A DNA stretch of 64,000 nucleotides, taken from positions 1 through 64,000 of the forward strand of contig JAJEKV010000096.1 of the NCBI GenBank assembly GCA_021234155.1, given 5' to 3'. Both the position numbers and the translations under genes were made by a program. A model generated the notes under the pieces. The model was not told where the DNA came from. It searched no databases and was given only the letters and a program-made list of their open reading frames with translations. Shown here piece after piece: positions 46,103-58,710 of the stretch. The first letter of the stretch is position 1. Every line of letters starts with the position of its first letter. Origin of the DNA: Isoetes taiwanensis (Eukaryota; Streptophyta; Lycopodiopsida; Isoetales; Isoetaceae).

Positions 46103-47372
46103 ATGGTCAGTAGATTTAAAGCTTTCTATCGAAGTCCGGCCCGCTTCACGGCTTCATCCCAGGATCGAGATCTCTGCTCCGGATTTTCGGACCAATATCG
46201 AATCCGATTCAGTCCGCCCAAGTTTGCACCTCCAACGGCCATTTTCTTCTCTCGGGGTGAGTTATGCTCTAACTCACGCCTTCAGAGTCAATTCTTGATC
46301 CAATCAAATCTATGGACCATGGAGCGGGGCGCAAAGAAGGGGAAAATAATCTTGCCCCTGCCCCTACTGGGCCGTCGGCGTAAATAGCAAGCAAAATTCA
46401 AGCCCGCAGCATATCATGCAACCCGAGGAGAAAGATTGAATCGGTTTGCCAAAACCCTTGAGCATAGCAGATCTTGATAGGGCTCCTACCCATGGTTCTA
46501 GAGTAAGGGTTGCGTGTCGGGGCATGCCAGAGCATACAAAGTGAGGCCGCCAGCGTGAAAGCATATCTAGATTGTGAAGCATTCCATGTAACCAAATTGA
46601 GGCTGCATTTTAGGTCAGGGAATTATGGATTGCAGATCGTGCGTTTTGTCTATAGAAAATTCTCTTGGTGGAAGTATACATAGGAACTATGATCTTTTGC
46701 TTAAACATAGACTTCATATTGTTGGTGAAGTCCAACTTTCTGCATGCATCATTGCCTCCTAGCACTTCCGAAGTTAAGCTTGTAGGACTTAAACATATTA
46801 TTAGCCATCCCCAAACACTTGCTCAATGTGAACATACCTTAATTAAGCTTGGTGTTGCGCAGTTTATTGCAAAGAAATAATCTCGGGACACTGCTTTGTC
46901 ATTGCCTCATCCGAGCTTCGATATCCGTGGTATGGAGATCTTAGCAAATGGTATACTGAGGATGATTCCGGTAATGTTACTAGGTTTTGATGCTTGCTAG
47001 AGAGCCTATCATACCAAGAACCGATAGGAAGTTTAAAAGCGAAGAGTGTTTTTGCCCTTGAGGAAGAACTTGGTGTTCTGTTCAAGGCTCTCTCTGCTTT
47101 TTGCTCTCAAGAAGGCCAATCGACCAAGATTGAAAGCAGGCCTCGAGATAAATGGACCTTTGAGGATTGTAGATGATTCAAACAAAGAATGGCAGCGCTA
47201 AGTACTTTGAATACCTTTTCTACATTGATTTTGAATGCTCCATGGCAAACCCGAGCCCAAATTGCTCTTGGCCGCTTATAGAAATTTGCAAGTTTTCTTA
47301 GATTACTGGGTAGCTATCCCCCTGGATATGACTCCAGTAGCTCGGCAAGATCCATACTCATTAAGAATTAAG
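46103..47372 (+). pseudogene. ADT: Arogenate/prephenate dehydratase pseudogene, copy B
   Basis: Same gene as at 5946, carrying the same TGA after EEKD and the same TAG after EAAF, which fixes the order: inactivation first, duplication second. It also has many extra small changes, almost all at positions where copy A has CAG or CTG (CAG to CGG, CTG to CCGG or CTTTG). Recognisable blocks include [27 protein letters not shown] and NVTR. Copy A is the better guide to the protein here, although this copy keeps GCCGCCAGCGTG where copy A lost bases. Confidence 0.88.
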
Positions 47373-49690
47373 AGTCCTATCTTTGATAAAAGGTCGAGGA
47401 TTACATATTTGTTACAGATAACATTTATTTGCTATAAAATTGAGAGCCCAAACATCAAATTGGTTGCAAAGTTGTAAAATTGTGCTCGTTGTTTCCCAGA
47501 ATCATGTACTTATTGAGACTGAAACGTCTGTATCATGCAATAAAGGGGATGAATTGTGTCTACAGATTGGGTTTTAAGTGAAGTTCGTATGTTTATAGAT
47601 GCAATGAATTGTGTGTTTTAAGGATTTATAGTCTAGATAGCATAAACATCATTTAATGCTTAACTTCAAATTACCTTAGATTATGGATTGGAAACATCAA
47701 ACTAACATATTTCCTTTGTTGATTTGATGTATGTCTATAATCTTGTATAGATGATGATTTTCACCTGCTAACTTTTGTCAACATAGATGTTTATGCTTTG
47801 CAAAGAAAAATGGTTCCAATGTTTAAGCCGCTTGTTTGGCGGTCCTTTAGGTTCTCGAAACCAATGGTATGAAAAAAATCATCCATCTAATCCATAGTTA
47901 GCCTGCCTGTAGTAATGTTCTAAAAAATAATATGCATCACAACTATAGTTGCATTATCTTTGTCAGTCCATGTGCAAGTGTTTCTGGATTTATCATGAAC
48001 ATGTTGTTTCAATTATAGTTCAGGCACTTACAAATCCTGCATATGATGGCAACTATGCTTTGTCCGAGACTGTAATATAGTTTGATATCCTCTATTTCAA
48101 TTTCATATTCATGTACGTGTCTTGAAGTTGTTACAAAATGTTGCATGCTTGAACTTCCGGTCAAGGACTGTATATTTAGAAGCCCATTAACTGAGCCACT
48201 AGTGCACAATATTAAGCTACTACGGATTAGATCTGTCCAAATTTATGAAATTATGACTTTAAACATAATGTTAAATAAATAGTTCACATATCTACAGTAG
48301 CGTTCAAACATTGAATCGACAGATATGGAGGGGGTTTGAACTAGAAATTTTGATTCCACGCAGTTTGATTTAAGCCACTTTACCCTCGGGAAACTGGAAG
48401 GCAACACTGCGCACCTTGTTTTTTTTTTTGGATGCTTATATAATCTCTCTCAGAAAAACTCTCGAAAGTATATTTCCATTGCACTGGATAATAATGTATT
48501 CCCTATGAAAAACAGTATTTTTGTTACATATGATTTTGGAAGGTTAATGAAGGTATTTGTATTAAAATACGTACTTTGGTGATGGTGGCACCTGGGCTGT
48601 GGCTGGAAACCTACGTGGATTTGTGGCTGAGAAAGGGCAATGGTTTCTTCTGTGTTCTGGATTGGAGCGCGCGTGGAGGCAGCAGGTGGATGCTAGATCG
48701 GCTGCATGAGTTGTCGATCTGCTTTTTATGCCTAATTCGGCTAGGTGTGGCGAAGACTGCAGTGCAGATATCAATTCTGCCTGGCCGAAGGAAAAAAGGG
48801 TGAGCAAGCAAGCAAGATCTGCCAGACAGATTTTCTAGCATGTATTAATTTGGTTGTTGCAGTTGTTGGGGTTGGCATCCGACGGATGTAGCTTCTGTGT
48901 ATTCCCCTTTCGGCCGGATTTAGCTTCCATGTATTTCTCTTTTTGCTTGCTTGGTACTTTAGCTTTGCTTCGTGCGTAAAATCTATGGTCGATCGCTCAA
49001 CAACAACGAGTTGTGCATCACAGTGCCAAAAGCACCCGGATTCCTCAGATGGATCATCCGTTTATTCATGTTTTCCGCCATAGATCGATGTAAAGACATT
49101 GGGCGTAGGGGTGAATCCGGCACTAGCAGCCAAATCCGGTAGCAGCGACCAAGCGGACCCTCTGCACAAACCCTGATTCAGTTGTTTTCCTTGTCGATGA
49201 TATTCCTTCCCAAGATCTGAGTTCAATGATGATTCCTCTACTGAAGCTTCATCATAACCAGTTTTTCTTCCTAGTTTCAGAAGACGGTTGTTAGTACTGT
49301 CATCGTTTTGATTCGCTCCTATCACATGTTGTTTTCATACTGTACTGTATTGTAGCGAAAATACTATTTTATGCAATGGTCTGTGCCTTAATAATGTCCC
49401 TTAAAAGTCGGGTCAACAGGGGCCAGTTTGACTTGCAAAAGACCATCTTTGAACGCTGTGGATTTATGGATATGGATTGCACTAGATAATAACACTAAAT
49501 AATTAGAAATGACCATTTACAAATTCCTCCCTGGAGTCGTGCAAATCAAAAGGATCTAGAATTCGTTTCACTTCGATGGCTAGGATTGTCGGTACGTTCG
49601 AAGTGGCGTTCTCTTAGCCGTCGGATTCTCCCGCCTGAAGCTTGCAAGCCGGACTTCTTTCTAGGAAAATCACTTCGTTGCCGGAAGTAG
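47373..49690. other. No confident gene: dehydratase 3' flank and B3 5' flank, copy B
   Basis: Colinear with 7210-9480. The GC-rich block 48570-48800 is cleaner here and could be the leader or first exon of the B3 gene; neither strand gives a protein I recognise. A 62-bp insertion at about 49481-49542, flanked by TGCA, is absent from copy A. GTTGCCGGAAGTAGAGGCAGGAA is tandemly doubled at about 49678-49735. Confidence 0.5.
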
Positions 49691-49738
49691 AGGCAGGAAT
49701 TCTTCTTCTTCGTTGCCGGAAGTAGAGGCAGGAATCAC

Positions 49739-51148
49739 TATGAGGAATGCTGGAGATCTGGCAGTGTTTCATATCTACGTTACGCGACACCGGTTTCTGG
49801 TATCTCTTTTTTTTCCCCTCTGTTCTTCATCTTACAGCTTTTTATCTTTTGGGTACTCATTTTTGCGTTCAATCTGCAGAAGATCGATCGCAGATTCCAT
49901 GATCTCATACCAAATGGACCCCTCAAATTAGAAGGGCCAGAAGCGTGCGCTATGGAGGTGCAGTTTCGGAGCACTAAAAACAGGGCTTATCTAACAACTG
50001 GTTGGGCGGAGTTTCTTGCGAGCAACAAAATTTCAAAGGGCGACATACTGCTCTGCAGATTAGACCGGCAGCTCAACATGTTGGTCGAAATCTGTAACCA
50101 GAAGCCACAGCCTCACGCTTTTGAAAGGAAGATTCATAGAAAGCTCAAGAGCACCGGGGCCATATTTAAGCCAAAAATGCATGTGGATGAGGAAGAAATG
50201 TCTGAACAAGTAAAATACCAGCAAGAAAGAAAAGCTGACAACAGTTTCGAAAATGCTATTGTGGTTAGAAAGACCGGCGACATTGATGCCACCAGATTTA
50301 AAAGGCAACGTAGTCTAGATTCAACAAAAACCTCTCAAGAAAGCAAAGATGACAACAGCTTCATAACAATTTCTGATTCAACCCAGGCTAAAAGGGTTAA
50401 AAAGATCAAGACTGAGGTCTTTGCCCATGATATGAATCATATATCAAAGTTAGAAGGAAATCAGGCCAAGGGTCTTGATGCAGACGATGTGATGCTGCAG
50501 TTTAGAGAGAAATTATCCAACACCAATTTCCAGCTTCCCATGACCAAGAATCGTCTCAACAGCCAATGTGTAAGTAGTACTTGACTGTTAAGTTATTTTG
50601 CTCTGGCATGCATTCAAATGCTTTTTGCAAGCGATTCTTGCTGTGGGAAAATCATTTTTTCTGGCCATAGGGATTAAGTTATTTAATCTGTAACATACTT
50701 GATCACTTAATCAAACCCTTTGATGAAGTACTTACAAACACAGCAGATGCTCTGTTATATTAGTTTTCTGTAGGAGCTTTTAATTTTTGAAACTTCCTAA
50801 GCTCGTAAGCAGATTCAGTTTTGGGCAGTTCCTTTTTTTTTTCCCCCTTATTTTATGAGAATGTGATATAACCAGCATAAACATTTTTTGCCATGACAGT
50901 ATATACCAGCCATATATGCAACACATCTGCCTCAAGAGGGAAATATTTTGAAGCTAACAGGTCCTGATGGATATCGAGCTAAAATTAGACGTGCAAATCC
51001 AGGTAACAGCCTCGGCCTTGGCTGGTATGCTTTCAGGAAACACTATGCACTCGAAGTAGGGGATATCATCTGCTTCGAGATTATTACTCCTTTGTCTTGG
51101 AAGGCTCATATTCTGAGGATGAAAAATCTCGAACTAGAATGTGCATAG
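49739..51148 (+). CDS. Two-domain B3 (REM-like) transcription factor, copy B, apparently intact
   Basis: The exons are an upstream one ending at 49792 (start not resolved), 49880-50569 and 50900-51148. The last junction joins TGT to TAT in phase 0. The exon at 49880 encodes B3 domain one (KIDRRFHDLIP, LTTGWAEFLASNKISKGD, NMLVEI), a Lys/Ser/Gln linker with a basic motif KRVKKIK, and LNSQC. The last exon encodes B3 domain two (IYATHLPQEGN, LTGPDGYRAKIRRAN, GWYAFRKHYALEVGD, ISF-like FEI, HILRM) and stops at 51146-51148. Neither frameshift of copy A is present. B3 domains of this kind bind DNA in the nucleus; partner and targets are unknown. The intron between the domains (50570-50899) differs from copy A by several small indels. 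It is the only host-type gene in the window that could still work. Confidence 0.72.
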
Positions 51149-51887
51149 ACTCTGCTGTAATCTTTCGAATCTGGTACGCAGATCATCTGAATACTTGTTA
51201 ATTGAAGTTTTTTGATTAAAGCTGCATACCCACAATTTCAAAAATTCAGTAGCCTACAAGTTAAGTACAGAGATGAAATGCAAACTGGCTGGCGCACACG
51301 GTACTGTAGTGAATTGAATATGCGCTGCATTTCAGTCAGTACTAGTAACAATATTTGCCTTCCGTTTTTGAAAAGCAGAAAGAAACCATATTCTTATTCT
51401 TGGATAATTTTCTCTGTAGGGTAGTACCGTCTTCTTTTTTGCTACCTAGGCCTTACGTAGTCAGTATATCAGTCCTTATATCCGTGGAGCAATATGATTT
51501 TTCATGCTCCAGACTCTACATACTTCAACAAGGCAGCAGTGTAGTCACTGCTCGATACGGAAGAAAATATTTTTAGCCAGAATGTGTTTTGTGGGATTTT
51601 GTTTTTTTTTCCCAATTAATTATTTGTTGTAGGCAAATCTAGCCAAAATCAGGAGTTAGACTTGCCTGCCTCCACTTATTTTGGGGATGAATAGCACCCT
51701 CTATTACCACCATCTCTAAACAAAGAACGAGAAAAGAGATGCAACGGAAAATATTGATCATTTAAGTTAAGCATAGGCCTGTATTTATGACATCCAATAT
51801 TATTTTCAAATTGTCCAAGAATTCAAGTGTTAGAAATGGGTACATATTTGTTCCTTCTAGTCTAATAGGTCTATTGGTCTCCATGAA

Positions 51888-52610
51888 CCAATATAGAAGT
51901 TGGGTCCGTTTTTTTCTCGGCGCATTTTTGGCCAACTAATGCGCATGCGCAGCCCAATCTTGGAATGGCAGTTGGGTTAATGCATTCCGCCTAACCGGCT
52001 GCGCAGGTTAGGGTTCTCCATTTTGTTTTTAGGGTTCATCTTTAGGGCAAGCCAAAGCAATGCGGAGATCGTCGGTTTTCATGCAGCATTAGTGCACGAG
52101 ATCGTCGGTTTTCATGCGGTCGAAGATGAGCATATGAAGCTTGTTCTTTACGGCATCCCCTGTGTAACATAGAAGAAGAAACGTAAATCTTCCGATTTTT
52201 TAAATCTGTTTGCTTTGCTCGCCATACGAGCAGCATTTTGAAGCCCCGCTTTGATCGCTTTGCGGATCTTGCCGGATCTTGAAGCCTTGCCGTGTTTTTG
52301 CGGATCGAAGCCTTGCGTGTTTTTGCGGATTTTGAAACCTACACCGATTTGCCGGATCTTTTGCTCGCTTTTGCTCGATTAGCGCCGGATCTTGAAGCCA
52401 TACTCCGCTTTGCCGATTAAAGAAGAAGCCCCGCTTCTGTTTTTGAAGCTTCGCCCGATCCGTGAGGGGGAAAAAAAAACGTCCCCAACTTCTATATTGT
52501 AGGGGAATGGAGGTTGGGCCTCCATTCGGTTTCAGGTGACCGGCTCCCTTGCTAACGGTCAGCGGGACCCCACTGAAAACCCTAATGGAGGCCCAACCTC
52601 CATTCCCCTA
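51888..52610. mobile_element. Two adjacent inverted-repeat elements in copy B
   Basis: CAATATAGAAGTTGGG at about 51889 is inverted as CCCAACTTCTATATTG ending at 52499, bounding about 610 bp that contains repeated TTGCCGGATCTTGAAGCC units. Directly after it a hairpin at 52500-52610 has perfect 27-bp arms beginning TAGGGGAATGGAGGTTGGGC. The interval corresponds exactly to 11750-12145 in copy A, where different inverted repeats are found. Confidence 0.75.
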
Positions 52611-54135
52611 TACATAAAATCCTATTCTATTCTATTTGAGTCAGCTTTTTATAATAAGAGATGAGGAGCCATCTAATAAACTAACAATAAGAAAGATTGA
52701 TAAAAATAAATGTTTATTGTCACTCCCCTATCCCAAAATGAGTTACCATTAGGGATTTTTTGGGGTTACATTAGGCCCTTCTAAGAAAAGTGCCACATCC
52801 AATTTTGGGCAGCCCGGATACTTGTCTAAGGTAGTTATATTTTTGTCTCTTTCAAGTCACATGCCTATTTTTTAAATGCAAGAATGGAGAAAAAGTTAGT
52901 TAGACTTTTGTTTTTTGTATTTTTAACTACGCACGTTTACTTTTTATTTTTTTTAAGGAAAAAAAATCCAACGAACCCTACCTCGAATTCCTTCTTGGCC
53001 TCCTTCGTGCGCAACAAAAGATAAATGCTGGAGGCCATTTCTTTCTCCAAATTTCAGATTTTGTGGTGGGGCTGCTCAAATCTACATGAGGCCTCTTCAT
53101 GGAGATGGCCTCTCTCGACATTTTTGCAGCTCCTTATCATCCATATAAAAAGCAAGAAGGATAATTGTTTAATCAAAGCTTCCCACAGGCATTCTTTTGG
53201 AGCTACACAGGATCACAATGGATGGAAAAGATAGATATATGCACCAATTTCAGTTCACAATTTATGGATAACTAGAAGTCTTGGTATTTGTAGAGAATAA
53301 GGATCCCGGAAAGAAGACTTTCCAATTTTGATTGCAGGTGCCAGAGAATTTCATGCCACTCAAGAAAAGAATAGGGCCTAAACATACTTTTGATGAGAAT
53401 TTGTTGAGATCTAAAGGAGCATGCAATATTGATCTTTGGACAAATGGAGATTTGTATCCAAGAGATCTATTAAATCAGATTCAGCCAGACTTTTATTCTC
53501 CCACACAATTGTTCAAATTTACATGCATGGGGCATCAAGGACTTCTTTGATATTGTCAAAATTTGGCAAGTGCATCTTCCAATAAAGGTATTGGAGCTAC
53601 AATGCAACAATTACAAAGATGTAACAATCAACTTCAAAGTGGCCTCATTCGGCTTAATTATGACATGAGTAATGTAGTGAAGCACAATGTATCTTTGCGT
53701 CATGCATGTAGCACATTGCAACAACAAATTGTCGCAACTGAAAGTTCAAAAGCAAAACTAGATTAATGCTTAAAAGAAGAGAGGATGAGATGTAAACGCT
53801 TCATGGAAGAGAATGAGGAGCTTAAAAAGAAGATCAAGCGCTTGAAAGTCACTCCACTTGGCTTGAGAGAGCGAGCAAAAAACATAAAGCCAATTTACAC
53901 ATTGGCTCCTAGAGGTGGTGGATCTAAGAGAAGAGTGGCAGCCATCAAGACTTTGATAGATCCTGCACTTGGTCATAAAAATGAGCGAAAGGAGGGTCAT
54001 TTGGCTGAGCTATTAAAGAAGATTGTTGCCAAAGAAGATATTTTGAAGCTAATTACTCTTCCAGGTATTTGCATAATAAGCATTAGTAATACGCAGTCCT
54101 TTGCTTTTCAACATATAGAAACTCTCCTTTTGTTT

Positions 54136-54804
54136 TTTTTTTTTTTTGAAGAACGTGTTTTACTTCATAATATACACTCAAAATATTACAAAGTACTTCC
54201 AGAAGTAAGAAATGTCCCTGAAGCATCAATCACTTTTAGATGATCACTCCATATTGGAATTTTAATACGATCAGGCCAATTGGAGATCTGAAAGCAATTA
54301 TACAACTTCTTACAAATTTCTTGAAGCACCACCTGAGAAGAAATACGCTTATTATAAAAGACCTTTCTTGGCCTTCGCTTCCATACACTCCATATTAGCT
54401 AAGACTTTGCCATGTGAAATGCAATCCTTTTAGAAGCAGTCCACTGATTTGGATAAATACCCAAAAGAAAGTGCTGACTATCCAAAGATACTCCAAAAAG
54501 AGAATGCAGCCAGGACCTAAGACTACTCAGCTCTGCACACAAATATAAACAGTGCTCCAATGTTTCAATGCACCGCTCACGCATTGGGCAAAGTGGGCTT
54601 ACTCCCGGCTTAAAGCGATGAACCATCTCATTAACTCTCAAAGAGCGATGAATCACCTGCCAAAGTAGAACATTTACCTTTAGAGGATTATATTTAGACC
54701 AAACAAGGTTCCAGATGTATTGCCATTGAGAAGGCAAAGTCTGTAAGTGCCATTTTCGAGAAGGTGATAAAGTACTTGAGGAGGTAAGCAAGCTGTAGCT
54801 GTAG
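54136..54804 (-). mobile_element. 5'-truncated L1-type LINE insertion
   Basis: The target TCCTTTTGTTT is at 54125-54135 and 54805-54815; copy A has it once (about 20607). The poly-A tail (poly-T on plus) is at the left. The minus strand encodes the C-terminal zinc-binding region of LINE reverse transcriptases: WQYIWNLVWSKYNPLKVNVL, RCIETLEHCLYLC and LHSLFGV. It lies in an intron of gene X. Confidence 0.93.
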
Positions 54805-55202
54805 TCCTTTTGTTTGTTTGTATGTATGTAATATGCTTTTGTTATTACAGGGACTAAGTTAATGAGGCAAGCTGTATCTGAACGAATTCTTGGTCTACTA
54901 AGTGAAAAGGTTAGTGTTGATGATTTCCAATCGCTTTGTGATAATGCTGGAGGGAGTAGAAGAGCCTATTTTTAGTTATTCAATACCATTAAGTCATGTA
55001 TGTCAAAGATGGGTGTGAAGAACGTCTTGCTGCCTAAATTATCCAAAGTTTGGTGACCCATATCCAGAGAGATGACCCATATTGATGCATCTACCAAGTT
55101 AGATGATCTGGAAGAAAGTACAAAAGGCAAGAAATCATTGCATATCAGCAAAAGTTTCACATCAAATAGAAATAACAATCTTTGGATTGATGTTGAGAAT
55201 GT

Positions 55203-56576
55203 TTTTTTTTGTTGAAGGACGACAGTCTATTATTCATGAAAAAATCAAGAAACATACAAGAGGTCTGTGAAATGGGACTCAAAACCTAGAGGACTACGAA
55301 GTCCCCTAAGCAAAGCCACCCATACACAGTACATAATCAAATATCTTGTACCATCTTGAGGCGTTTAATAGCCTCATCACAATCAGCATGTTCTACCACA
55401 TCAATACAATCATTACTAGACATCGTATTATCTGAACTCTGGAGATTATGACGCGCAGGGGCCTCACGGCATACCTTCTTTGACCTCTTCCTTGCACGAG
55501 ACCCCATCCTGGCAACCTTTTTCCAAGTGGCATGTTGCCATAACGCTCTATTACTCGGACTATTAGGACAATCATCCATAACTATCTTAGACGTATCAGG
55601 AGAAGAAGAAGTGTCACCTTGAGGAATAAAGGGAACAATAGGTGCATGTGAAGGTACAAATGCAGGAACAATAGGCGATACTTAGGTGCTAGAGACAACG
55701 CCGTTGGAGCTAGACGTATTTCAACTTCACTCCTAGAAACATCACCTTAAGGCAAAAGGAACAATAGATGCAGAGGATGGTGCTAAAGACAGTGCCATTG
55801 GAACTGGATGTAAATCAACTTCCATAGCCGAGGAGTGTAAAACAACTGGCATAGGTTGATCATGAGTAGGTGCAGAATTAACACCATGAACTTGAGCCTG
55901 AGATAAAGCAGAAAGTTTAACAGAAGCTTGAGATACACGAGGGCCTCTATGAAAGCCAGCAAAAGCCTCTTTATCAGGAAATAAGCGAGCCAATTCTGGT
56001 CCATTCAAAAGCTTAAGATCCAATTTCTTATACCAAGGACCACTTTTAACCACTATACACTCTGGTAAAGGCGAATCCACTGGCATAGAAACACAAATCC
56101 TTGGGCCATTCATGATAGAATGTGAAATATGAACCCCAAGTCCAGATGCAATTTCTGATAAGAACTGATGAGCCATTAAATCTGGAGGAAGATTTGATAT
56201 TGAAAACCAGCAAGGCATCTTTAAAGCACGAACCATACCTGGTGTAAAGCCAGGGGAATAATACTGGTACATTATATACTCCCCACCAATAGGATCAATC
56301 CCTCTAGACACCAAAGACTCCACTGTATCACTATTATCAAACATAATCAGGACAAAGTTTTTTGCCAATAACTTGATGGATTGAAAAGGAGAAAGTTGAA
56401 GACGCCGCAAAAGACGAGATAACCACACACGAAATCGTGAGAAATCTAAATAACCTCCAGTAAAATAGCCAAGGACTGCACAGGAAGATAAGTTCTCGGC
56501 ACACTTAAGATGCGCATGATGGTCCACCTCAACCACAGGAATACCAGAAGCTTGCACAACAGTTTGACAATCAGAC
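55203..56576 (-). mobile_element. LINE-derived insertion carrying only ORF1
   Basis: A 9-bp target duplication TGAGAATGT is at 55194-55202 and 56577-56585. Poly-T at the left marks the 3' tail of a minus-strand retroposon. The element has an ORF1-type protein and then goes straight to its tail with no endonuclease or reverse transcriptase, as in half-LINEs known from mammals (HAL1). Confidence 0.85.
55337..56557 (-). pseudogene. LINE ORF1 (RRM/DUF4283-like nucleic-acid-binding protein)
   Basis: The first frame, 56557-55742, has FVLIMFDNSDTVESLVSRG, an MPCWFSISNLPPDLM block and KSGPWYKKLDLKLL, typical of plant LINE ORF1 proteins that bind the element RNA. A frame change near 55700 leads to the basic C-terminal region WKKVARMGSRARKRSKK, stopping at 55337. 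The start may lie slightly upstream, at the truncated end of the element. Confidence 0.65.
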
Positions 56577-57486
56577 TGAGAATGTGTTGCGGCTCATGAT
56601 AAAGTTTTATGATGTGACAAGGTGTGACAACTGAAGAATGTAATAGTAAGCTCATTATTGCTTTAAAACTAGATGAAATGGAAATGGTCAAAGGCAAGAA
56701 GTACGAGAAAGTCTCTATTACTTTAATAAATAGAGCGCTTAGTGATTCTTGCGTGAAGAAAAAATTCTCAGTACAATCAGAAGACAATATATGGTGGATT
56801 GGGATTTTTCAGGTGACGAAGGAGAGTTATAGTACCTTAAAGTGAGTATTGGAGCAGGCACCTTTACCTAGCTTGATTGCAAGACATGGGAATAGTGAGA
56901 AGCTAAATGTACCAAGTTATGGAGATTATGAAATTGAATGGCATCTAGCAGCAGATTTGAAGACCATCAAATGTATGTACCACATGAAGCATGGTGCAAA
57001 TAAGACCATTCAATTGTGTCCTTACTGTGACTATACAACACATGATAAGGACAATTCTAGAACTACTAAAGCAAACAAGGACAAGAATAAGAATAAGAAT
57101 GCTTGCTTTTGGCATCTCCTTATAACCAAAATCAGATACATATTGATAGCAAGTTAGTGAAACCATTATGGCCGGGATTAAAAAACCTCGCCCTTTTGGG
57201 TTTTCGAGGAAAAACCCTGACAATAATGGGATCACTAACCTATGCTAGGGTCATAAATCTCAAAACGAATCAATTCCCTCATGCTGACCAGCCTTGTTGG
57301 GTGAGAAATACATATAGCAATGAAGTTGCCAACAACAACTCATGTTGGAATTGTATTCTCTACTGAACTTCGTCTTGTGCTTTGAATCCAAACCTTCATA
57401 AAAATACAAGCTATAGGGAAAATCGTTCACCAACCATTAACCTGCAAACACAAGAAAACTGAACCAAATGCCACTAGGGCTATACA

Positions 57487-57620
57487 GGCACGAGGGCCTC
57501 CAACTAGGCACGAGGGCCTTCATCCAGGCATGAGAGCCTCAACCAGGCACAAAGGCCTCCAGCCATGCTCCATGGCCTCCACCAGGATGTAGGCCTCCAA
57601 CTAGTCACTAGGCCTCCAAC
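57487..57620. repeat. AGGCACGAGGGCCTCCAACC minisatellite
   Basis: Five to six units of about 24 bp, for example AGGCACGAGGGCCTTCATCC and AGGCATGAGAGCCTCAACC, decaying to the right. It lies in the inner unit of the LTR composite. No reading frame is kept. Confidence 0.85.
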
Positions 57621-57673
57621 AAGATATTAGCTTACCAATAAGGCATACAAGTGAGTAAGGGTGGGAGGGTGGG

Positions 57674-57855
57674 GCGCCAAACTGTAGAAGAAAGGACGAG
57701 AGATGCAAAGCGAGCTGATGAAGAAGGAAGGAGCGAGAAAGCTGCTAAATAGACAACTAGGAAAGAAAATGACAAAAATAACTAACTGCTAAACTTCCAT
57801 CGTATTTCTAGAACTTCGTTTACTTTCTATTCGGTGAAACGAAAGTAAACGTCAT
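57674..57855 (-). repeat. Inner LTR of the composite
   Basis: Direct repeat of 63733-63913 with only a handful of differences over about 182 bp, including CTTCCATCG against CTGCCATCG. On the minus strand it begins TGACGTTTACTTTCG and is followed by TGGCGCCCC. Confidence 0.8.
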
Positions 57856-58504
57856 TTCTAGAACTACTAAGGCAAACAAGGACAAGAATGCTGAAAAAAG
57901 AGGCAGGGCATGCAACAATAAAGCAAGGGCCAAGAGCAAGAAAAGCTAGTAGACGTACATATGAATAAGGTGACAACTTCAAAGCTAAAATTCAGAAAGA
58001 AAACAATTCTTAATGGTCATGAACACATAGTTAACAAAAGAACGAATGGTAGGGAACAAAGAACAAAATTTGTCATTAGGGCGGATTTGGGGTCTCAAAA
58101 TGGCCTCCTATCAGCCATTCCACGTCATATTTCCGCTCCTTTTTCCCCATGCCACCTAGGATACCAAAATCTCATCATTACAGATTTACTTGGAATATTC
58201 TCCCGGAATAAGGGGGATTGCGCATTCATGGCGCCATATGTATTTAATTCTGTTGGTTGTCAGACAGGCTGATGCAACATGTGGCGCTCTAAAAAGCCAC
58301 TTGCATTATAGCATACCTGCAACTCATGACGGTGCCTCTTGGTTTGTCAGATACCAAGCGTGCGTGTCACCGATTCTTGCGCTATTTTCATTTAGAGGCC
58401 ATGGCCATACAAGCTTCCCGCCTTCCACATTTCAAAATTTGAATGTGTAGGTTGAAGCTTTGTATCGAACTTTCATTTCGAGGGCGGCCAAGGCCTGTCA
58501 GCCT

Positions 58505-58710
58505 TTATGGGTGGTTCACATGGAGAAGTTTAGGCCCTCCGCCGAGTTACGGCGGAGTCGAAGATCGATTAAAAATTCAGCGATGCATCAGCTACGCAAG
58601 TTGGATCTTGCAAGGGCTGATTTTTCAAAAACGGGCTGAATTTTTTTTGCCTCAACAAGTTCAAGCGGGTTTTAAGCCGTAACCCGCAGTTCGTCCATGT
58701 GAACCCAAAG
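58505..58710. mobile_element. Short nested inverted-repeat element in R
   Basis: GGTTCACATGGA at about 58513-58524 is inverted as TCCATGTGAACC at about 58694-58705; the interior is GC-rich with CCGCCGAGTTACGGCGG, itself a palindrome. It is probably a MITE. Target duplication not determined. Confidence 0.5.

Noticed and set aside
46364-46595. Two minus-strand frames opposite the dehydratase in copy B.
   Set aside because: Antisense shadows of the dehydratase coding sequence; not supported by copy A or by any motif.
52041-52480. GC-rich segment with TTGCCGGATCTTGAAGCC repeats, considered as a leader or snoRNA-like gene.
   Set aside because: It lies inside an inverted-repeat element with no boxes or fold matching a known RNA class.
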